This document shows positions 37,359 through 46,650 of a stretch of DNA of 64,000 bases, one piece after another. The position numbers were made by a program, and so were the translations under genes. Source of the DNA: a bacterium. Its GTDB lineage: Bacteria; Bacteroidota; Bacteroidia; Cytophagales; Cyclobacteriaceae. The stretch is taken from the NCBI GenBank assembly GCA_024743255.1, contig JANSWY010000012.1:1-64000 (forward strand), written 5' to 3'. Every line of letters starts with the position of its first letter. Position 1 is the first letter of the stretch. The notes under the pieces were generated by a model. That model was not told the origin of the DNA. It was given only the letters and a program-made list of their open reading frames with translations, and did no database searches.

Positions 37359-39119
37359 TTATTGTTTGATTATCCTCTGGTAATGAATCGCTGATTCTGA
37401 GGTGATTGCAATTTGGTAGATACCAACCGGGAGCAGACTGGTATTCATTTTCCAATGGTTCTCCTTAAACTTTGAAACGGGTATGTTTATCTCTTGTCCC
37501 GCTGTATTGGTGACAGTTACCTTTTTTAACTGACCGGAAAGAGAAATATTAAATTCATCATTTACAGGATTTGGCCAAGTACTCAGAATATTCTCTGTCT
37601 TCAATGATGATGTAATTACCACTTCATCTGATGGTGGGGGAGTGTTTCCAGCCAGAATCTCACTGTATACAATTGCATCAAACTCTTGCATTTCACTTCC
37701 GTTTACCAGCAAGTAACGTTTGTTTGTTGAAACATTTTCAAAAGTCTGTGATTCTCCATTTGTCCAAATGACTTTTACAGCATCAACCGTTTCTATATCA
37801 CCTGTTCCAAAATGAAGATTGTAACTATTCTGCGAATTATAGCCGGATCCTGCTGTGACTTCATCGTATAACCAAACACCATCAACCAGTACCTGAACTT
37901 TAGCACCAATAGCAAATAGATTCGGCGAGTTATCAAGTAATGTGAAACTAACATAGTTTCCTGCAGATGCCTGGTTCTTGAACACCTGAACACCTGGATC
38001 AGTCACATTGGCGACTACTATATCCAGTTTTCCGTCTTGATCAAAATCTCCATATGCTCCACCAAATCCATTGTGGTTACTTTCCATTGGGGTGCCATTT
38101 GAAACATTTACAAAATTTCCATTTCCGTTGTTTCTGTAAAGAATGTTTGAATACGGAGAGAAGCCATATTCATTGATAATGTAGATGTCAGAGTGGGTGT
38201 CATTATTGTAATCAAATGCGATTACACCCCAGGTCATTCCATAATCATTGAGTCCGTTAAAAGCAGCAACATCACTGAAATTGTTGTTTGAACTCAAATA
38301 AAGCAGGTTATCATATAGGTTGGTGACATAAATATCATAAGTGCCATCATGATTGAAGTCAGCAAAATCTACCCCCATTCCAAAACCCTGGTAGTCCATG
38401 TTATAATCAGGAGCTACATCAATGAAAGAACCCGTACCATCATTTTCTAACAGTTTGTTAGGGTCACCACCATCATAAGTGATATATATGTCCTGGTCGC
38501 CATCCATGTCATAGTCATACATGACAGCTCCCATGTCTTTACTTTTGCTTTCGGCTCCAGAGCCAATGATCTTATTTTGAAAGGAGAAATCCTCTTTGTT
38601 AATCCAGAGTTGGTTTTGATCGAGGAAATTGGTCACGTATATATCAGGCCAAAAATCACCATTTAGGTCGCCACATAAAACTGAAAATGGAGTATTTACA
38701 TTGATAATGCCTGTAGATTCGGTGATATTCGTAAAGGAGCCATCACCATTATTCCTAAAGAGTTGATCTCTGGATCGAACATTGGATACATAAATGTCTA
38801 ATAATCCATCCGCATTGGCATCAAACCAAATCGCAGTTTTAGACCGGGCTATATAGCCTAACCCTGATTCTTCTGTAACATCTGTGAAATTCCAGTTTCC
38901 GTCATTTCTGAATAGCCTGTTTGGAATGTCTTCATTTGAAGCAGTGACATAGAAGTCATCATCTCCATCATTGTCAAAGTCTGCAATGGAGATACCCTTG
39001 GAACTGGATACCTTAAATTTTTCTTCATCTACTGACACTTCTACAAATTCCTGGGCAAACCCAAATTGACCAAGAATTAACAAACCGGTTGCCAGCAGTA
39101 ACCGATTTACCCCAATCAT
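37359..39119 (-). CDS. Secreted FG-GAP/VCBS-repeat protein with ASPIC/UnbV domain and T9SS sorting domain
   Basis: 586 residues with a signal peptide (1-22). At least seven FG-GAP/VCBS blades follow, each with a calcium-type D-x-D-x-D-G loop (ADFDNDGDDDFYVT, WFDANADGLLDIYVSN, YDYDMDGDQDIYITY, GDFDQDGKLDIVVAN), folding as an integrin-like propeller. Around 380-470 lies an ASPIC/UnbV domain (AIGAKVQVLVDGVW, VIWTNGESQTFENV). The end (WPNPVNDEFNISLSG ... LPVGIYQIAI ... IIKQ) is a T9SS sorting domain, so it is secreted or surface-bound. Likely adhesion or surface binding; no enzyme residues seen. Confidence 0.92.
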   Translation of the reverse strand: MIGVNRLLLATGLLILGQFGFAQEFVEVSVDEEKFKVSSSKGISIADFDNDGDDDFYVTASNEDIPNRLFRNDGNWNFTDVTEESGLGYIARSKTAIWFDANADGLLDIYVSNVRSRDQLFRNNGDGSFTNITESTGIINVNTPFSVLCGDLNGDFWPDIYVTNFLDQNQLWINKEDFSFQNKIIGSGAESKSKDMGAVMYDYDMDGDQDIYITYDGGDPNKLLENDGTGSFIDVAPDYNMDYQGFGMGVDFADFNHDGTYDIYVTNLYDNLLYLSSNNNFSDVAAFNGLNDYGMTWGVIAFDYNNDTHSDIYIINEYGFSPYSNILYRNNGNGNFVNVSNGTPMESNHNGFGGAYGDFDQDGKLDIVVANVTDPGVQVFKNQASAGNYVSFTLLDNSPNLFAIGAKVQVLVDGVWLYDEVTAGSGYNSQNSYNLHFGTGDIETVDAVKVIWTNGESQTFENVSTNKRYLLVNGSEMQEFDAIVYSEILAGNTPPPSDEVVITSSLKTENILSTWPNPVNDEFNISLSGQLKKVTVTNTAGQEINIPVSKFKENHWKMNTSLLPVGIYQIAITSESAIHYQRIIKQ

Positions 39120-39195
39120 GACTACAAATTAAGGCACAATTCACGGAATCACAATTGATCAATGTCTTAATTGATAAATTGAGTCTTGTTGAAGA

Positions 39196-40188
39196 CTATA
39201 TCCTCGCTATTAAGTCATCTACTTTCTGATGCATCTCTCTAAAGAAGATATTTCTTCCTTTCTCATTAACCTTACTTATTGGAGTTGAATTGCTGATAAT
39301 GTGATCAATCATTTCATGAGTTTTCTCACAGAAAGTAGGGTTTGTAGTTGTGAGAATATTTAAAACGCTATGATTGATATGAACCACTTTCGTGTTTTCC
39401 ATGATAAAGAAAATGGTGTTGTCTGCAATAGTTACTTCATTGTGATACATATTGAATACCCCTCGACTCTGGGAATTTTCCGAAGCACCGAATTTAGCAC
39501 CTTCGTTTGCACATTTATTTAAGAAATCCAGTACCTCTTTCATTTTCTGATAGAGCATCAATACATGGTCTTTTGATGTGATCAAGCCACTTTGCCATCC
39601 AAATTCAATTTGTTTGAGCGTTACGTTAACAGTTTCTCCACTCCAAATCTCTGTAGAGGGTGTAAATGAATATTCGTTGTAAATATTTGAAGCCAGCTCC
39701 ATTATCCTTGGACTTAGAAGATCCATGCTGAAGCTTTGATCCTTGTATTCAGGAAATCTAAGAATGTTTCTTGACCAGAAGTATAATTTGTAAGCTGCTA
39801 CTTCAGGCGTCAGGAATAAATGGAAAATAGGAATGTCTTTAGCTGAGTAGATCAGCTCTTTTGTTGAAAACCTATTGATCGTTTTTAAATTATCCCAGAT
39901 GGACATTAAATAACTTTCAATGGAAAAACTTTGCGCATCCAGACATCTGTAATTAAAAGATACGGTTTCCGCTGAGCTGGCAAATAAGGCATCCAGAGAA
40001 ATTCCAAAAGCATTACATAAACGCTGAATTTCACCAAAACTAAGAGTAGTTTGGCCTCTGATTCTTCTGTAAGCACTATCAGTGCTGATTTGTAATGTGT
40101 GTGCCAGTTCGTCCACAAACGACTGGTGATCAGGGATTTTATCCTTGACTTCATTGAGAAAACGCTGCTGTAGTTCGATTTCGCTCAT
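39196..40188 (-). CDS. XRE-type HTH transcriptional regulator with long helical C-terminus
   Basis: 330 residues. Residues 20-75 form a helix-turn-helix of the XRE/Cro type (LAHTLQISTDSAYRRIRGQT, FGEIQRLCNAFGISLDALF). The remaining 250 residues have no recognised domain; they are predicted mixed alpha/beta, with an N-half rich in aromatic residues. This class of long XRE regulator is frequent in Bacteroidota, and its ligand is unknown. It stands between the FG-GAP gene and a 347-base empty stretch that may contain its operator. Confidence 0.8.
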   Translation of the reverse strand: MSEIELQQRFLNEVKDKIPDHQSFVDELAHTLQISTDSAYRRIRGQTTLSFGEIQRLCNAFGISLDALFASSAETVSFNYRCLDAQSFSIESYLMSIWDNLKTINRFSTKELIYSAKDIPIFHLFLTPEVAAYKLYFWSRNILRFPEYKDQSFSMDLLSPRIMELASNIYNEYSFTPSTEIWSGETVNVTLKQIEFGWQSGLITSKDHVLMLYQKMKEVLDFLNKCANEGAKFGASENSQSRGVFNMYHNEVTIADNTIFFIMENTKVVHINHSVLNILTTTNPTFCEKTHEMIDHIISNSTPISKVNEKGRNIFFREMHQKVDDLIARI

Positions 40189-40500
40189 TCAAAAAAATTG
40201 TGTGTTCCTTACTTTTAAAAAACAATTCCTAACTAGCCTACTTTTGGATTGTTCTGGGGCGCTTGTACTGTTTCCTAATTATCAAAAATACCTGCTTTGC
40301 AAGAATTGCAATTTATAATAGGGCATGTGCAATATCTGCAACTTTTGATTCAGACCTTGGTACAATTCGCCACGAACTGCTGCGATCAATGGCCTAATTT
40401 AGTGGAAACAATTTTGATTTACTAATAAGATATTTTACCATCAATCCAATCTAGACCTTTAAGAAACATCATTTCCAAATGTCCAACCAATTACCTGCAA
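40189..40500. other. Intergenic stretch without a visible gene
   Basis: 312 bases upstream of the XRE gene and downstream of the MFS terminator. No open frame longer than about 12 codons was seen. TTGCAA occurs twice nine bases apart (40297-40302 and 40306-40311), then TGCAA-like words recur at about 40329-40342. These could bind the XRE regulator. No consensus promoter was found. Confidence 0.4.
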
Positions 40501-40533
40501 AAACCACTGGCTTATAAGCCAGTGGTTTTTTAT
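40501..40533 (-). terminator. Bidirectional terminator next to the MFS gene
   Basis: Perfect 28-base palindrome (40501-40528: AAACCACTGGCTTA then TAAGCCAGTGGTTT) with A-run on its left and T-run on its right, so it can end transcription from either side. The MFS stop is 8 bases away. Confidence 0.8.
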
Positions 40534-40535
40534 TT

Positions 40536-41639
40536 CTAGTGAAAGTAGTATTCAAAAATACCTGTTAGAATTTCAGAAGCTCCCAAAAACACTCCAACGC
40601 CATATGTGATGTATTTGGAAGGTATGTTTTGAAATACAAATGGGAGTCCGGAGATGTTGACAAAACTGAAGCAGATTGCAATAACCACAGCAAAGCTAAT
40701 AGCCAATATATAATTAGGTGAAAAGATCAATCCGGCAACCGCGATTATCAATGCAATAAATGATATTACAAGAACTCGTTGGATACCAAGTTTATTTACA
40801 TATTTACTAATTATAAAGCCAAGAATAGCAGAGAACCCAAGGAGCCCAAAAGAGATAATTTCGGCAGACTCACCAATTTCACTAAAACTGGAAGCAAAGT
40901 GATTGGGTAAAAACTCTACTAAAAATGCTTTCCCTATTCCCAATTCTATCCCGACTAGTATGATTGCAATAAGCGCTGTGATTTTGAGCGTATCATGTTT
41001 CTGATTGGTTTGTTCTCGTTTTCTTTGGATAACCTCATCTGAGGAAACTCTGTGAAACAAATATCCTGTTCCACTAATTAATATTCCTCCAACCACAAAT
41101 GTTAAAGTATCTCCAAAGAAGTGCACAAGACTGACAATTACTGGTTCCAGCGCGTACAGTAGTTCTGTTGTTAGGAATAATACACCCATTACAACTGGCA
41201 GCTTTTGGGCAGGAGCAAAGGCTTCAATCATTGAGTTAGCGGGGCTTATGAAGAGGTTCATTGCTACCAACCAGACTACAATCATTATTGGAAGAAAAGG
41301 CTTGATAGCACTTAATGGTCCTGCAGCAATGATTGTTGCTACCGTCATGAACACCATTGCTGTTGCACCAACTCCAACTGAAAAAACAATGAAATATTTG
41401 CCACTTCTGTTGATTAATTTGTCAGCTAACCAACCTGCAAATGCCGGGATTAAGACCAGGATAATGGCCTTTGCAACAACCAGGAATTCCGCTAATGAAT
41501 CAAAATTGAATTTTTCAATTAATGTTGGTTGGTATTCGTGGTAGGCTATCCAGCTGATGACAACTGCTGCATTTAATGCCGCCAAACTGTAAACTTCCCG
41601 CCATTTTAGTGAAGCTTCTTGTGAATCATTCTTTATCAT
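40536..41639 (-). CDS. MFS-type transporter
   Basis: 367 residues with about 12 hydrophobic helices, no signal peptide and a central cytoplasmic loop (SSDEVIQRKREQTNQKHDTL). The loop after helix 2 has the MFS-like GWLADKLINRSGKY. It lacks clear subfamily signatures, so the substrate is open. Size is slightly below the usual 400. Downstream is a palindromic terminator; the divergent ECF sigma gene begins 110 bases upstream. Confidence 0.8.
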   Translation of the reverse strand: MIKNDSQEASLKWREVYSLAALNAAVVISWIAYHEYQPTLIEKFNFDSLAEFLVVAKAIILVLIPAFAGWLADKLINRSGKYFIVFSVGVGATAMVFMTVATIIAAGPLSAIKPFLPIMIVVWLVAMNLFISPANSMIEAFAPAQKLPVVMGVLFLTTELLYALEPVIVSLVHFFGDTLTFVVGGILISGTGYLFHRVSSDEVIQRKREQTNQKHDTLKITALIAIILVGIELGIGKAFLVEFLPNHFASSFSEIGESAEIISFGLLGFSAILGFIISKYVNKLGIQRVLVISFIALIIAVAGLIFSPNYILAISFAVVIAICFSFVNISGLPFVFQNIPSKYITYGVGVFLGASEILTGIFEYYFH

Positions 41640-41748
41640 GGAAAAAAATAAATAAGTTTATCAGAACCTGCGAATGAATCGCCAGGATTAGGTAGTATAA
41701 ACATAAACAAATCTGAGCTCACCTGACAACATCTCTGAAAAACGACTA

Positions 41749-42264
41749 GTGGAACGATTAATGAATCGTGATAAATCTGCTATGAGTGAGCTGTATGACA
41801 ACTATATAGATGCGCTATATGGTACTGCTTTGAGAATGGTGAAGGATGAAAGCCAAGCTCAGGAAGTTGTGCAGGATGCATTTGTTAAGATTTGGAAAAA
41901 CATCAATTCTTATCGTTCGGAAAAATCAAGATTATTTACCTGGATGATCAATATACTGCGTAATACTGCCATTGATAAAATGCGATCTCGTGATTTTAAG
42001 CTGTCCGAGAAATCCGATTCAATAGAACACTACGTATTTACTATAAACAAAGATAAATTTACAGAGCAATCTATCGATGCTCTGGGTATCAAGGATGTCT
42101 TAAAAGGACTTACCTCTGATCAAAGGGATGTGATAGATTGGATCTATTTTGGAGGTTATACACAATCTGAAGTGGCAAAAGAATATGGAATACCACTTGG
42201 AACAGTGAAAACCAGATTGCGAAGTGCCATGTCCGCTTTAAGAAAAATATTGAAGGTAGATTGA
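41749..42264 (+). CDS. ECF sigma factor (second of three)
   Basis: 171 residues with GTG as given start. The frame is open to 41707 with sigma-like sequence (NISEKRLVERLMNRDKSAM), so a CTG at 41713 or another non-ATG start upstream may be the true one. Region 2 (LYDNYIDALYGTALRMVKDE, VVQDAFVKIWKNI, FTWMINILRNTAIDKMRSRD) and region 4 (LTSDQRDVIDWIYFGGYTQS, EVAKEYGIPLGTVKTRLRSA) are complete. The stop overlaps the start of the anti-sigma gene (TTGA). Confidence 0.9.
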   Translation: MERLMNRDKSAMSELYDNYIDALYGTALRMVKDESQAQEVVQDAFVKIWKNINSYRSEKSRLFTWMINILRNTAIDKMRSRDFKLSEKSDSIEHYVFTINKDKFTEQSIDALGIKDVLKGLTSDQRDVIDWIYFGGYTQSEVAKEYGIPLGTVKTRLRSAMSALRKILKVD

Positions 42265-43037
42265 ATAGGGAAGAATACATATCGTCAGGAATACTGGAAT
42301 CCTATCTTCTCGAGGAGCTTTCACCCAGAGAGGCTTTGGAGGTGGAAAGGCAATTGCGTTTCGATCCTGAGCTGAGACAGGAATTAGAGAAGATCGAAAA
42401 GACTTTGTATCAGATGTCTGAATCGGCCTCCGTGAAACCTCCTCTAGATTTAAAGGACTCTATATTTTCTGAGATTGAAAAGGAAGAGACCATTCAAATG
42501 AGTTCTCCTTCAGGCTCTTATTTTAAATTCCTAATGGCAGCAGGCGTGACCCTATTTTTGATCAGTAGTGTTATAGCATATAATTACTGGAATAAATGGC
42601 AAACTTCAAACAAAGAACTAATCTCACTTAGAGACCAAAACCAGGTGCTTGCCCAGGATTTGCAAAAAGTTAATAATGAATATTCTGCTGTAGAAGATGA
42701 CCTATTCTTTATAAGTCAGCCGAACACACAGATTGTTGCCATAAATGGTTTGGCAATTTCTTCAACCTCAAGTGGTACCATATATTGGAATCCGGGAGAA
42801 CAAAAGGTGTTATTAAAAGTAAACTCCCTACCAGAACCTCCAGAAGGAAAACAATATCAACTGTGGGCTATTGTTGATGGACAACCAACCGATTTAGGCG
42901 TATTTGATATTGGGAATGAATTTCTATCAATCAGAAATGTAAAGAATCCTTCGGCTTTCGCAGTTACTTTAGAAAATGAAGGAGGAAGTCCTGTTCCTAC
43001 TTTAGATCAAATGTACTTGTTGGGGGAGGTCAGTTAA
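42261..43037 (+). CDS. Anti-sigma factor, RskA-like
   Basis: 258 residues, TTG start overlapping the sigma stop. The N-terminal 75 residues form the sigma-binding helical domain (GILESYLLEELSPREALEVE, RQLRFDPELRQELEKIEKTL) without zinc-binding Cys. One membrane helix (FLMAAGVTLFLISSVIAYNY, about 89-108) leads through a coiled coil to a periplasmic RskA C-terminal domain (INGLAISSTSSGTIYWNPGE, PPEGKQYQLWAIVDGQPTDL). It holds the sigma factor at the membrane until a periplasmic signal triggers release, probably by regulated proteolysis. Confidence 0.9.
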   Translation: MNREEYISSGILESYLLEELSPREALEVERQLRFDPELRQELEKIEKTLYQMSESASVKPPLDLKDSIFSEIEKEETIQMSSPSGSYFKFLMAAGVTLFLISSVIAYNYWNKWQTSNKELISLRDQNQVLAQDLQKVNNEYSAVEDDLFFISQPNTQIVAINGLAISSTSSGTIYWNPGEQKVLLKVNSLPEPPEGKQYQLWAIVDGQPTDLGVFDIGNEFLSIRNVKNPSAFAVTLENEGGSPVPTLDQMYLLGEVS

Positions 43038-43089
43038 GGCCAGATGCACTAAAACCCAATTAAAATACATCTGACCTATAACTCTTTTT
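43038..43089 (+). terminator. Possible terminator of the sigma/anti-sigma operon
   Basis: Imperfect 11-bp stem (43038-43048 with 43066-43076, two mismatches) and a five-T run at 43085-43089 displaced by eight bases. Weak call. Confidence 0.3.
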
Positions 43090-43197
43090 CATGCATGCAG
43101 TGTGCAATTTCGTTCAGGTTTTCTTCTCATCCTAACCTTTTCATCACAGAATTATCACTTCATCACTGATTTTCCTTCTTAACATCAATTGGTGCTA

Positions 43198-44097
43198 TTA
43201 GCACTTACATATTCCAGCGATATTACACCTTAAGTGATCAATGAAATTCTCAAGGTATTGTGGTGTTTCTTCTTTGTTTAAAGTAACTGCGTACCAGGTT
43301 CTAAACAGCCCTTTTCTTGTCACCGGACGGATATCAAGCGCCTTATCCTGTAGGTATGGCTCGATAATCCATTTGGCAATTACCTTAATCCCCATTCCAG
43401 CTTTCACCATTTGTACCATGGCATCTGTGATTTGAATTGGAATGACCTTTTTTGGTGTGATGCCTTCTGGAATTAGTAGATTTTTAAATAAATATACTGA
43501 GTCCAGCGGGTAGGAGTGAATGATCACAGACTCATCCTTGAAGTCTTCTGCATAGACGTATTTCTTTCTGGTGAGTTCATGATCAGCGGGCATTAGTGTC
43601 ATAAGCTCATCGGTGAACAACTCTGTGTATTTTAAGTTGGGGTTATCTACCACGGTACTTGCAATAGCTAAATCTAGCTCCCCATTTAAAATTTGTTGTT
43701 CCGGTTCTGTTAAGGATTGAGGAAATACTTCAATATCAACATTTGGAAATTCATTATTGAAGTCTATCATTAATTGAGGTAACCAATGATAGCAAGTGTA
43801 ACATTCCGTTGCAATTCTAACTGTTCCTTTATCTCCACTTATGTATTTCTTAACTGATCTCTCAGTGTGGGCAATATCCTTTAATATCCTCTCAGCTGAA
43901 TCCAAAACGATTTTTCCAGCCCCGGTGAGCACTAATTTCTTATTCACCCTATGGAATAAAGGTGCACCAAGTTGTGTTTCCACTTCCTTCAACTGATGGC
44001 TTAGTGCCGACTGTGATAAATACAAAGTGTCCATTGCCTTAGTGAGGCTGCCTTTTTCGGCTACTTCCTTTACAAGTCTGAGATGACGTATTTCCAT
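43198..44097 (-). CDS. LysR-family transcriptional regulator, MetR-like
   Basis: 299 residues. N-terminal winged helix (HLRLVKEVAEKGSLTKAMDT, LYLSQSALSHQLKEVETQLG, PLFHR) and a C-terminal periplasmic-binding-protein-like effector domain (VRIATECYTCYHWLPQLMID). The effector start resembles MetR. It is divergent from a short gene and an EamA permease, with inverted repeats in the 103-base gap (ATTCATGAAT at 44111-44120; AACGGTA-N9-TACCGTT at 44150-44172), so it probably regulates those genes. Confidence 0.92.
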   Translation of the reverse strand: MEIRHLRLVKEVAEKGSLTKAMDTLYLSQSALSHQLKEVETQLGAPLFHRVNKKLVLTGAGKIVLDSAERILKDIAHTERSVKKYISGDKGTVRIATECYTCYHWLPQLMIDFNNEFPNVDIEVFPQSLTEPEQQILNGELDLAIASTVVDNPNLKYTELFTDELMTLMPADHELTRKKYVYAEDFKDESVIIHSYPLDSVYLFKNLLIPEGITPKKVIPIQITDAMVQMVKAGMGIKVIAKWIIEPYLQDKALDIRPVTRKGLFRTWYAVTLNKEETPQYLENFIDHLRCNIAGICKC

Positions 44098-44149
44098 AAG
44101 TATTAGTTTAATTCATGAATATTACAAAATCTATTCATCCAATTAATAG

Positions 44150-44172
44150 AACGGTAAATATAAGCTACCGTT
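44150..44172 (+). promoter_or_regulatory. Inverted repeat AACGGTA-N9-TACCGTT in the LysR/EamA divergon
   Basis: Perfect 7-bp arms at 44150-44156 and 44166-44172. TACATTTA (44172-44179), near the TAnnTTTG consensus, follows directly, so a bound regulator would sit at the -33 region of the EamA transcript. Confidence 0.45.
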
Positions 44173-44200
44173 ACATTTATTGTACCAAATCTTGAAGCAA

Positions 44201-44368
44201 ATGAGAATTTCACTATCAACACTCGGAATAAATGAATTGCTGGCAAATGGAAATGACCAAAGCAAAAAAGACTCTAAGAGCTCCAAGTCAAATGAAAAAT
44301 TTAGCTGGTCCCAGTATCTCAGGAAACAATTAGGTCATAGTGTGTCACTGGGCCATTTTAACAAGTAA
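44201..44368 (+). CDS. Small protein, 55 residues, upstream of an EamA permease
   Basis: ATG at 44201 (a TTG at 44180 is also in frame). The product is hydrophilic: MRISLSTLGINELLANGNDQ, a Lys/Ser-rich middle, and a C-terminal FSWSQYLRKQLGHSVSLGHF. No membrane helix. Its stop is four bases before the permease ATG, so they are probably co-translated. Not recognised; it may be a genuine small partner of the transporter or a leader ORF that couples its translation. Confidence 0.5.
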   Translation: MRISLSTLGINELLANGNDQSKKDSKSSKSNEKFSWSQYLRKQLGHSVSLGHFNK

Positions 44369-44372
44369 TTCT

Positions 44373-45332
44373 ATGAAACTAAAAAACCTACTAAACCTGC
44401 TTTTTCTGGCCACCTTATGGGGGCCGTCATTCTTGTTTATTAAGATAGCGGTGGTTGAAATCCCACCCATTACCTTGGCAGCACTCCGGATCGGAGTGGC
44501 TGCCATTTTAATCAATATCTATCTTTTTATTACGGGGAATAGATTGCCATGGAACTTTAAGTTTTGGAGAGACGTGGCTTTTGTTGGGTTATTTGCGCAT
44601 ACTATTCCATTCATATTAATTAATTGGGGTCAGCAGTACATTGACAGTGCCCTGGCATCAATATTAAATGCGATAACACCATTGAGTACGATTGGGTTGG
44701 CAGCAATTTTTGTGAAGGAAGATAAAATGACTTTTAACAAACTGGCAGGATCAATGATTGGACTATTAGGATTATTAATTCTAATTTCTCCCAATTTTTC
44801 ATTGAGTTTTGAAGCTTCCTTTCTTGGCCTACTTGCAGTATCTATTGGAGCTTCGGCATACGGTGTAGCTCTTGTTTATGCCAGGTTAAACTTAACAAGT
44901 GTAAAATCAATTCAGGCTCCTTCGGGGCAATTATTAATTACTAGTCTTTATATGATACCTCTAGCTTTAGTGGTTGATGGTGTACCATCAATTAGCAATA
45001 TATCAATGGAAGTCATTTGGTCCATTTTAGGTCTAGCTTCTATGGGAACTGCAGTAGCATTCGTAATTTATTATAAGCTTCTGGAGTCAGCCGGTCCGAC
45101 ATTCGTTTCTCTTGTGACTTATCTGATGCCTATTTATGGTGTAGTTCTTGGTTTTGTGTTTTTGAATGAAATCATCACTGGTGAAGCAATTGCTGGTGGT
45201 ATTATTATCCTGTTGGGTGTGATGGTAGTCAACAAAACTATTGACCCTTCAAGAGTTTCTGATTGGTTTCGTTTGAGAATCAGAGCCACAAAGATTTCAC
45301 GAGCTAAACAAATAGCGAGATCAAATAGATAA
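44373..45332 (+). CDS. EamA/DMT-family transporter
   Basis: 319 residues from the ATG at 44373; a longer frame to 44340 overlaps the small gene. Ten helices in two EamA repeats, with the family start LLFLATLWGPSFLFIKIAVV and a basic C-terminal tail (RLRIRATKISRAKQIARS). Substrate unknown. Control by the divergent LysR regulator is likely. The 3' end overlaps the convergent gluconate permease gene by 29 bases. Confidence 0.87.
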   Translation: MKLKNLLNLLFLATLWGPSFLFIKIAVVEIPPITLAALRIGVAAILINIYLFITGNRLPWNFKFWRDVAFVGLFAHTIPFILINWGQQYIDSALASILNAITPLSTIGLAAIFVKEDKMTFNKLAGSMIGLLGLLILISPNFSLSFEASFLGLLAVSIGASAYGVALVYARLNLTSVKSIQAPSGQLLITSLYMIPLALVVDGVPSISNISMEVIWSILGLASMGTAVAFVIYYKLLESAGPTFVSLVTYLMPIYGVVLGFVFLNEIITGEAIAGGIIILLGVMVVNKTIDPSRVSDWFRLRIRATKISRAKQIARSNR

Positions 45333-46647
45333 TTATAAAGCTGGAAAGCCCAATCACCATAGTGAGGGCTGACCAGCTTTTCAACGTATCCTGGACAGAT
45401 AGGTCTAAATATCTATTCACCAACCAGAATCCACTATCATTTACATGAGATAGAAAAACAGATCCTGCCGCGATCGAAAGAACAACCAAAGCTTTATGTA
45501 TATCTGGAAAACTTAACTCAGACATGATAGGAGCAATTACTCCTGCAGCTGTGATCATTGCTACTGTTGCAGAACCTTGTAATATTCTTACTAGCGCTGC
45601 TATTACAAAAGCCAGAGGAATCAAATAGACGGAACCACTATCGGCGAATAATTGTGCGATCATGTCTCCGGCTCCCGTTTCAATTAGCATTTGTTTAAAA
45701 ACGCCACCTGCACCGGTTATTAAGATGATAGAACCAGCTGGGGCCAGGGACTTATTGGAAATATCAAACAGCTCTTTGAGAGAGTATTTCTTAATTCTTC
45801 CCAAAATAAATAAAGCCAGAAGAGTAGCTATTATTAGTGAAACAAATGGATGACCAAGAAAAATCCATATCTCTTCCCATAAGGTGAATTCTGTATCTGG
45901 TTCATGAAGCATCTTCACAATAGTCCCCCTAACAATCAGAAACAGTGGTACAGCTATTATTCCAAGAATTATCGGAACAATCGTAGTGTCAAATTCCTGC
46001 TTTTCTCCAGTGTCAACAAATTCGCCAGACTTAACTTTTGAAGCTGCCCATTTACTAAACCAAAGACCACTTATTACTGCAACTGGGATCCCAACAATGG
46101 CGCCAAATAAAATAACCCACCCCAAATCAACATCAATAATATCAGCTACTGCTACCGGACCAGGAGTAGGGGGGATCAAACTATGTGTAATTGCTAAACC
46201 TGCCAACAATGGCAAGGCGAAGTAGATGACAGATTTACCTGTTCTAATCGATAAAGCATGTAGAACCGGAATAAGAATAATGAATGCTACATCAAAGAAC
46301 ACAGGAATGGCTATGATGAATCCGGCTATCAAAACGGCAGCACGTGCATTATTATCTCCAAATCTGCTAATCAGAAAATGTGCCAACCCATTTGCTCCTC
46401 CAGATTTTTCAAGGATTGCTCCAAAAATAGCTCCCAGGCCTACAACAACAGCTACATATCCTAGAGTACCACCCATACCTTTGGATATGGCATCTGTGAT
46501 TGCATTGAATTCCATCCCTGCTATTACACCTACTACAATACTGGAGATTAATAGACTAATAAAGGCATTAAGTTTAAGCGCTATGATAAGTGCAAGAAGA
46601 ACGCCAATCCCAATTACTACAGCTGCAATTAGTTGAAAATCAATCAT
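45304..46647 (-). CDS. Gluconate:H+ symporter, GntP family
   Basis: 447 residues with 12-14 hydrophobic helices. Family features: long N-terminal helices (AAVVIGIGVLLALIIALKLN), LIPPTPGPVAVADIIDVDLG, and the C-terminal LSHVNDSGFWLVNRYLDLSV. GntP members import gluconate or related sugar acids with protons. It follows gnd by three bases and ends the gntK-gnd-permease operon, which makes gluconate the likely substrate. Confidence 0.92.
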   Translation of the reverse strand: MIDFQLIAAVVIGIGVLLALIIALKLNAFISLLISSIVVGVIAGMEFNAITDAISKGMGGTLGYVAVVVGLGAIFGAILEKSGGANGLAHFLISRFGDNNARAAVLIAGFIIAIPVFFDVAFIILIPVLHALSIRTGKSVIYFALPLLAGLAITHSLIPPTPGPVAVADIIDVDLGWVILFGAIVGIPVAVISGLWFSKWAASKVKSGEFVDTGEKQEFDTTIVPIILGIIAVPLFLIVRGTIVKMLHEPDTEFTLWEEIWIFLGHPFVSLIIATLLALFILGRIKKYSLKELFDISNKSLAPAGSIILITGAGGVFKQMLIETGAGDMIAQLFADSGSVYLIPLAFVIAALVRILQGSATVAMITAAGVIAPIMSELSFPDIHKALVVLSIAAGSVFLSHVNDSGFWLVNRYLDLSVQDTLKSWSALTMVIGLSSFIIIYLISLFV

Positions 46648-46650
46648 AAT

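Noticed and set aside
43192-43204. Hairpin GTGCT-ATT-AGCAC at the lysR stop as terminator
   Set aside because: Five-bp stem overlapping the stop codon without a T-run.
45662-46636. Series of antisense frames over the gluconate permease
   Set aside because: Low-complexity shadows of hydrophobic codons in the real permease gene.
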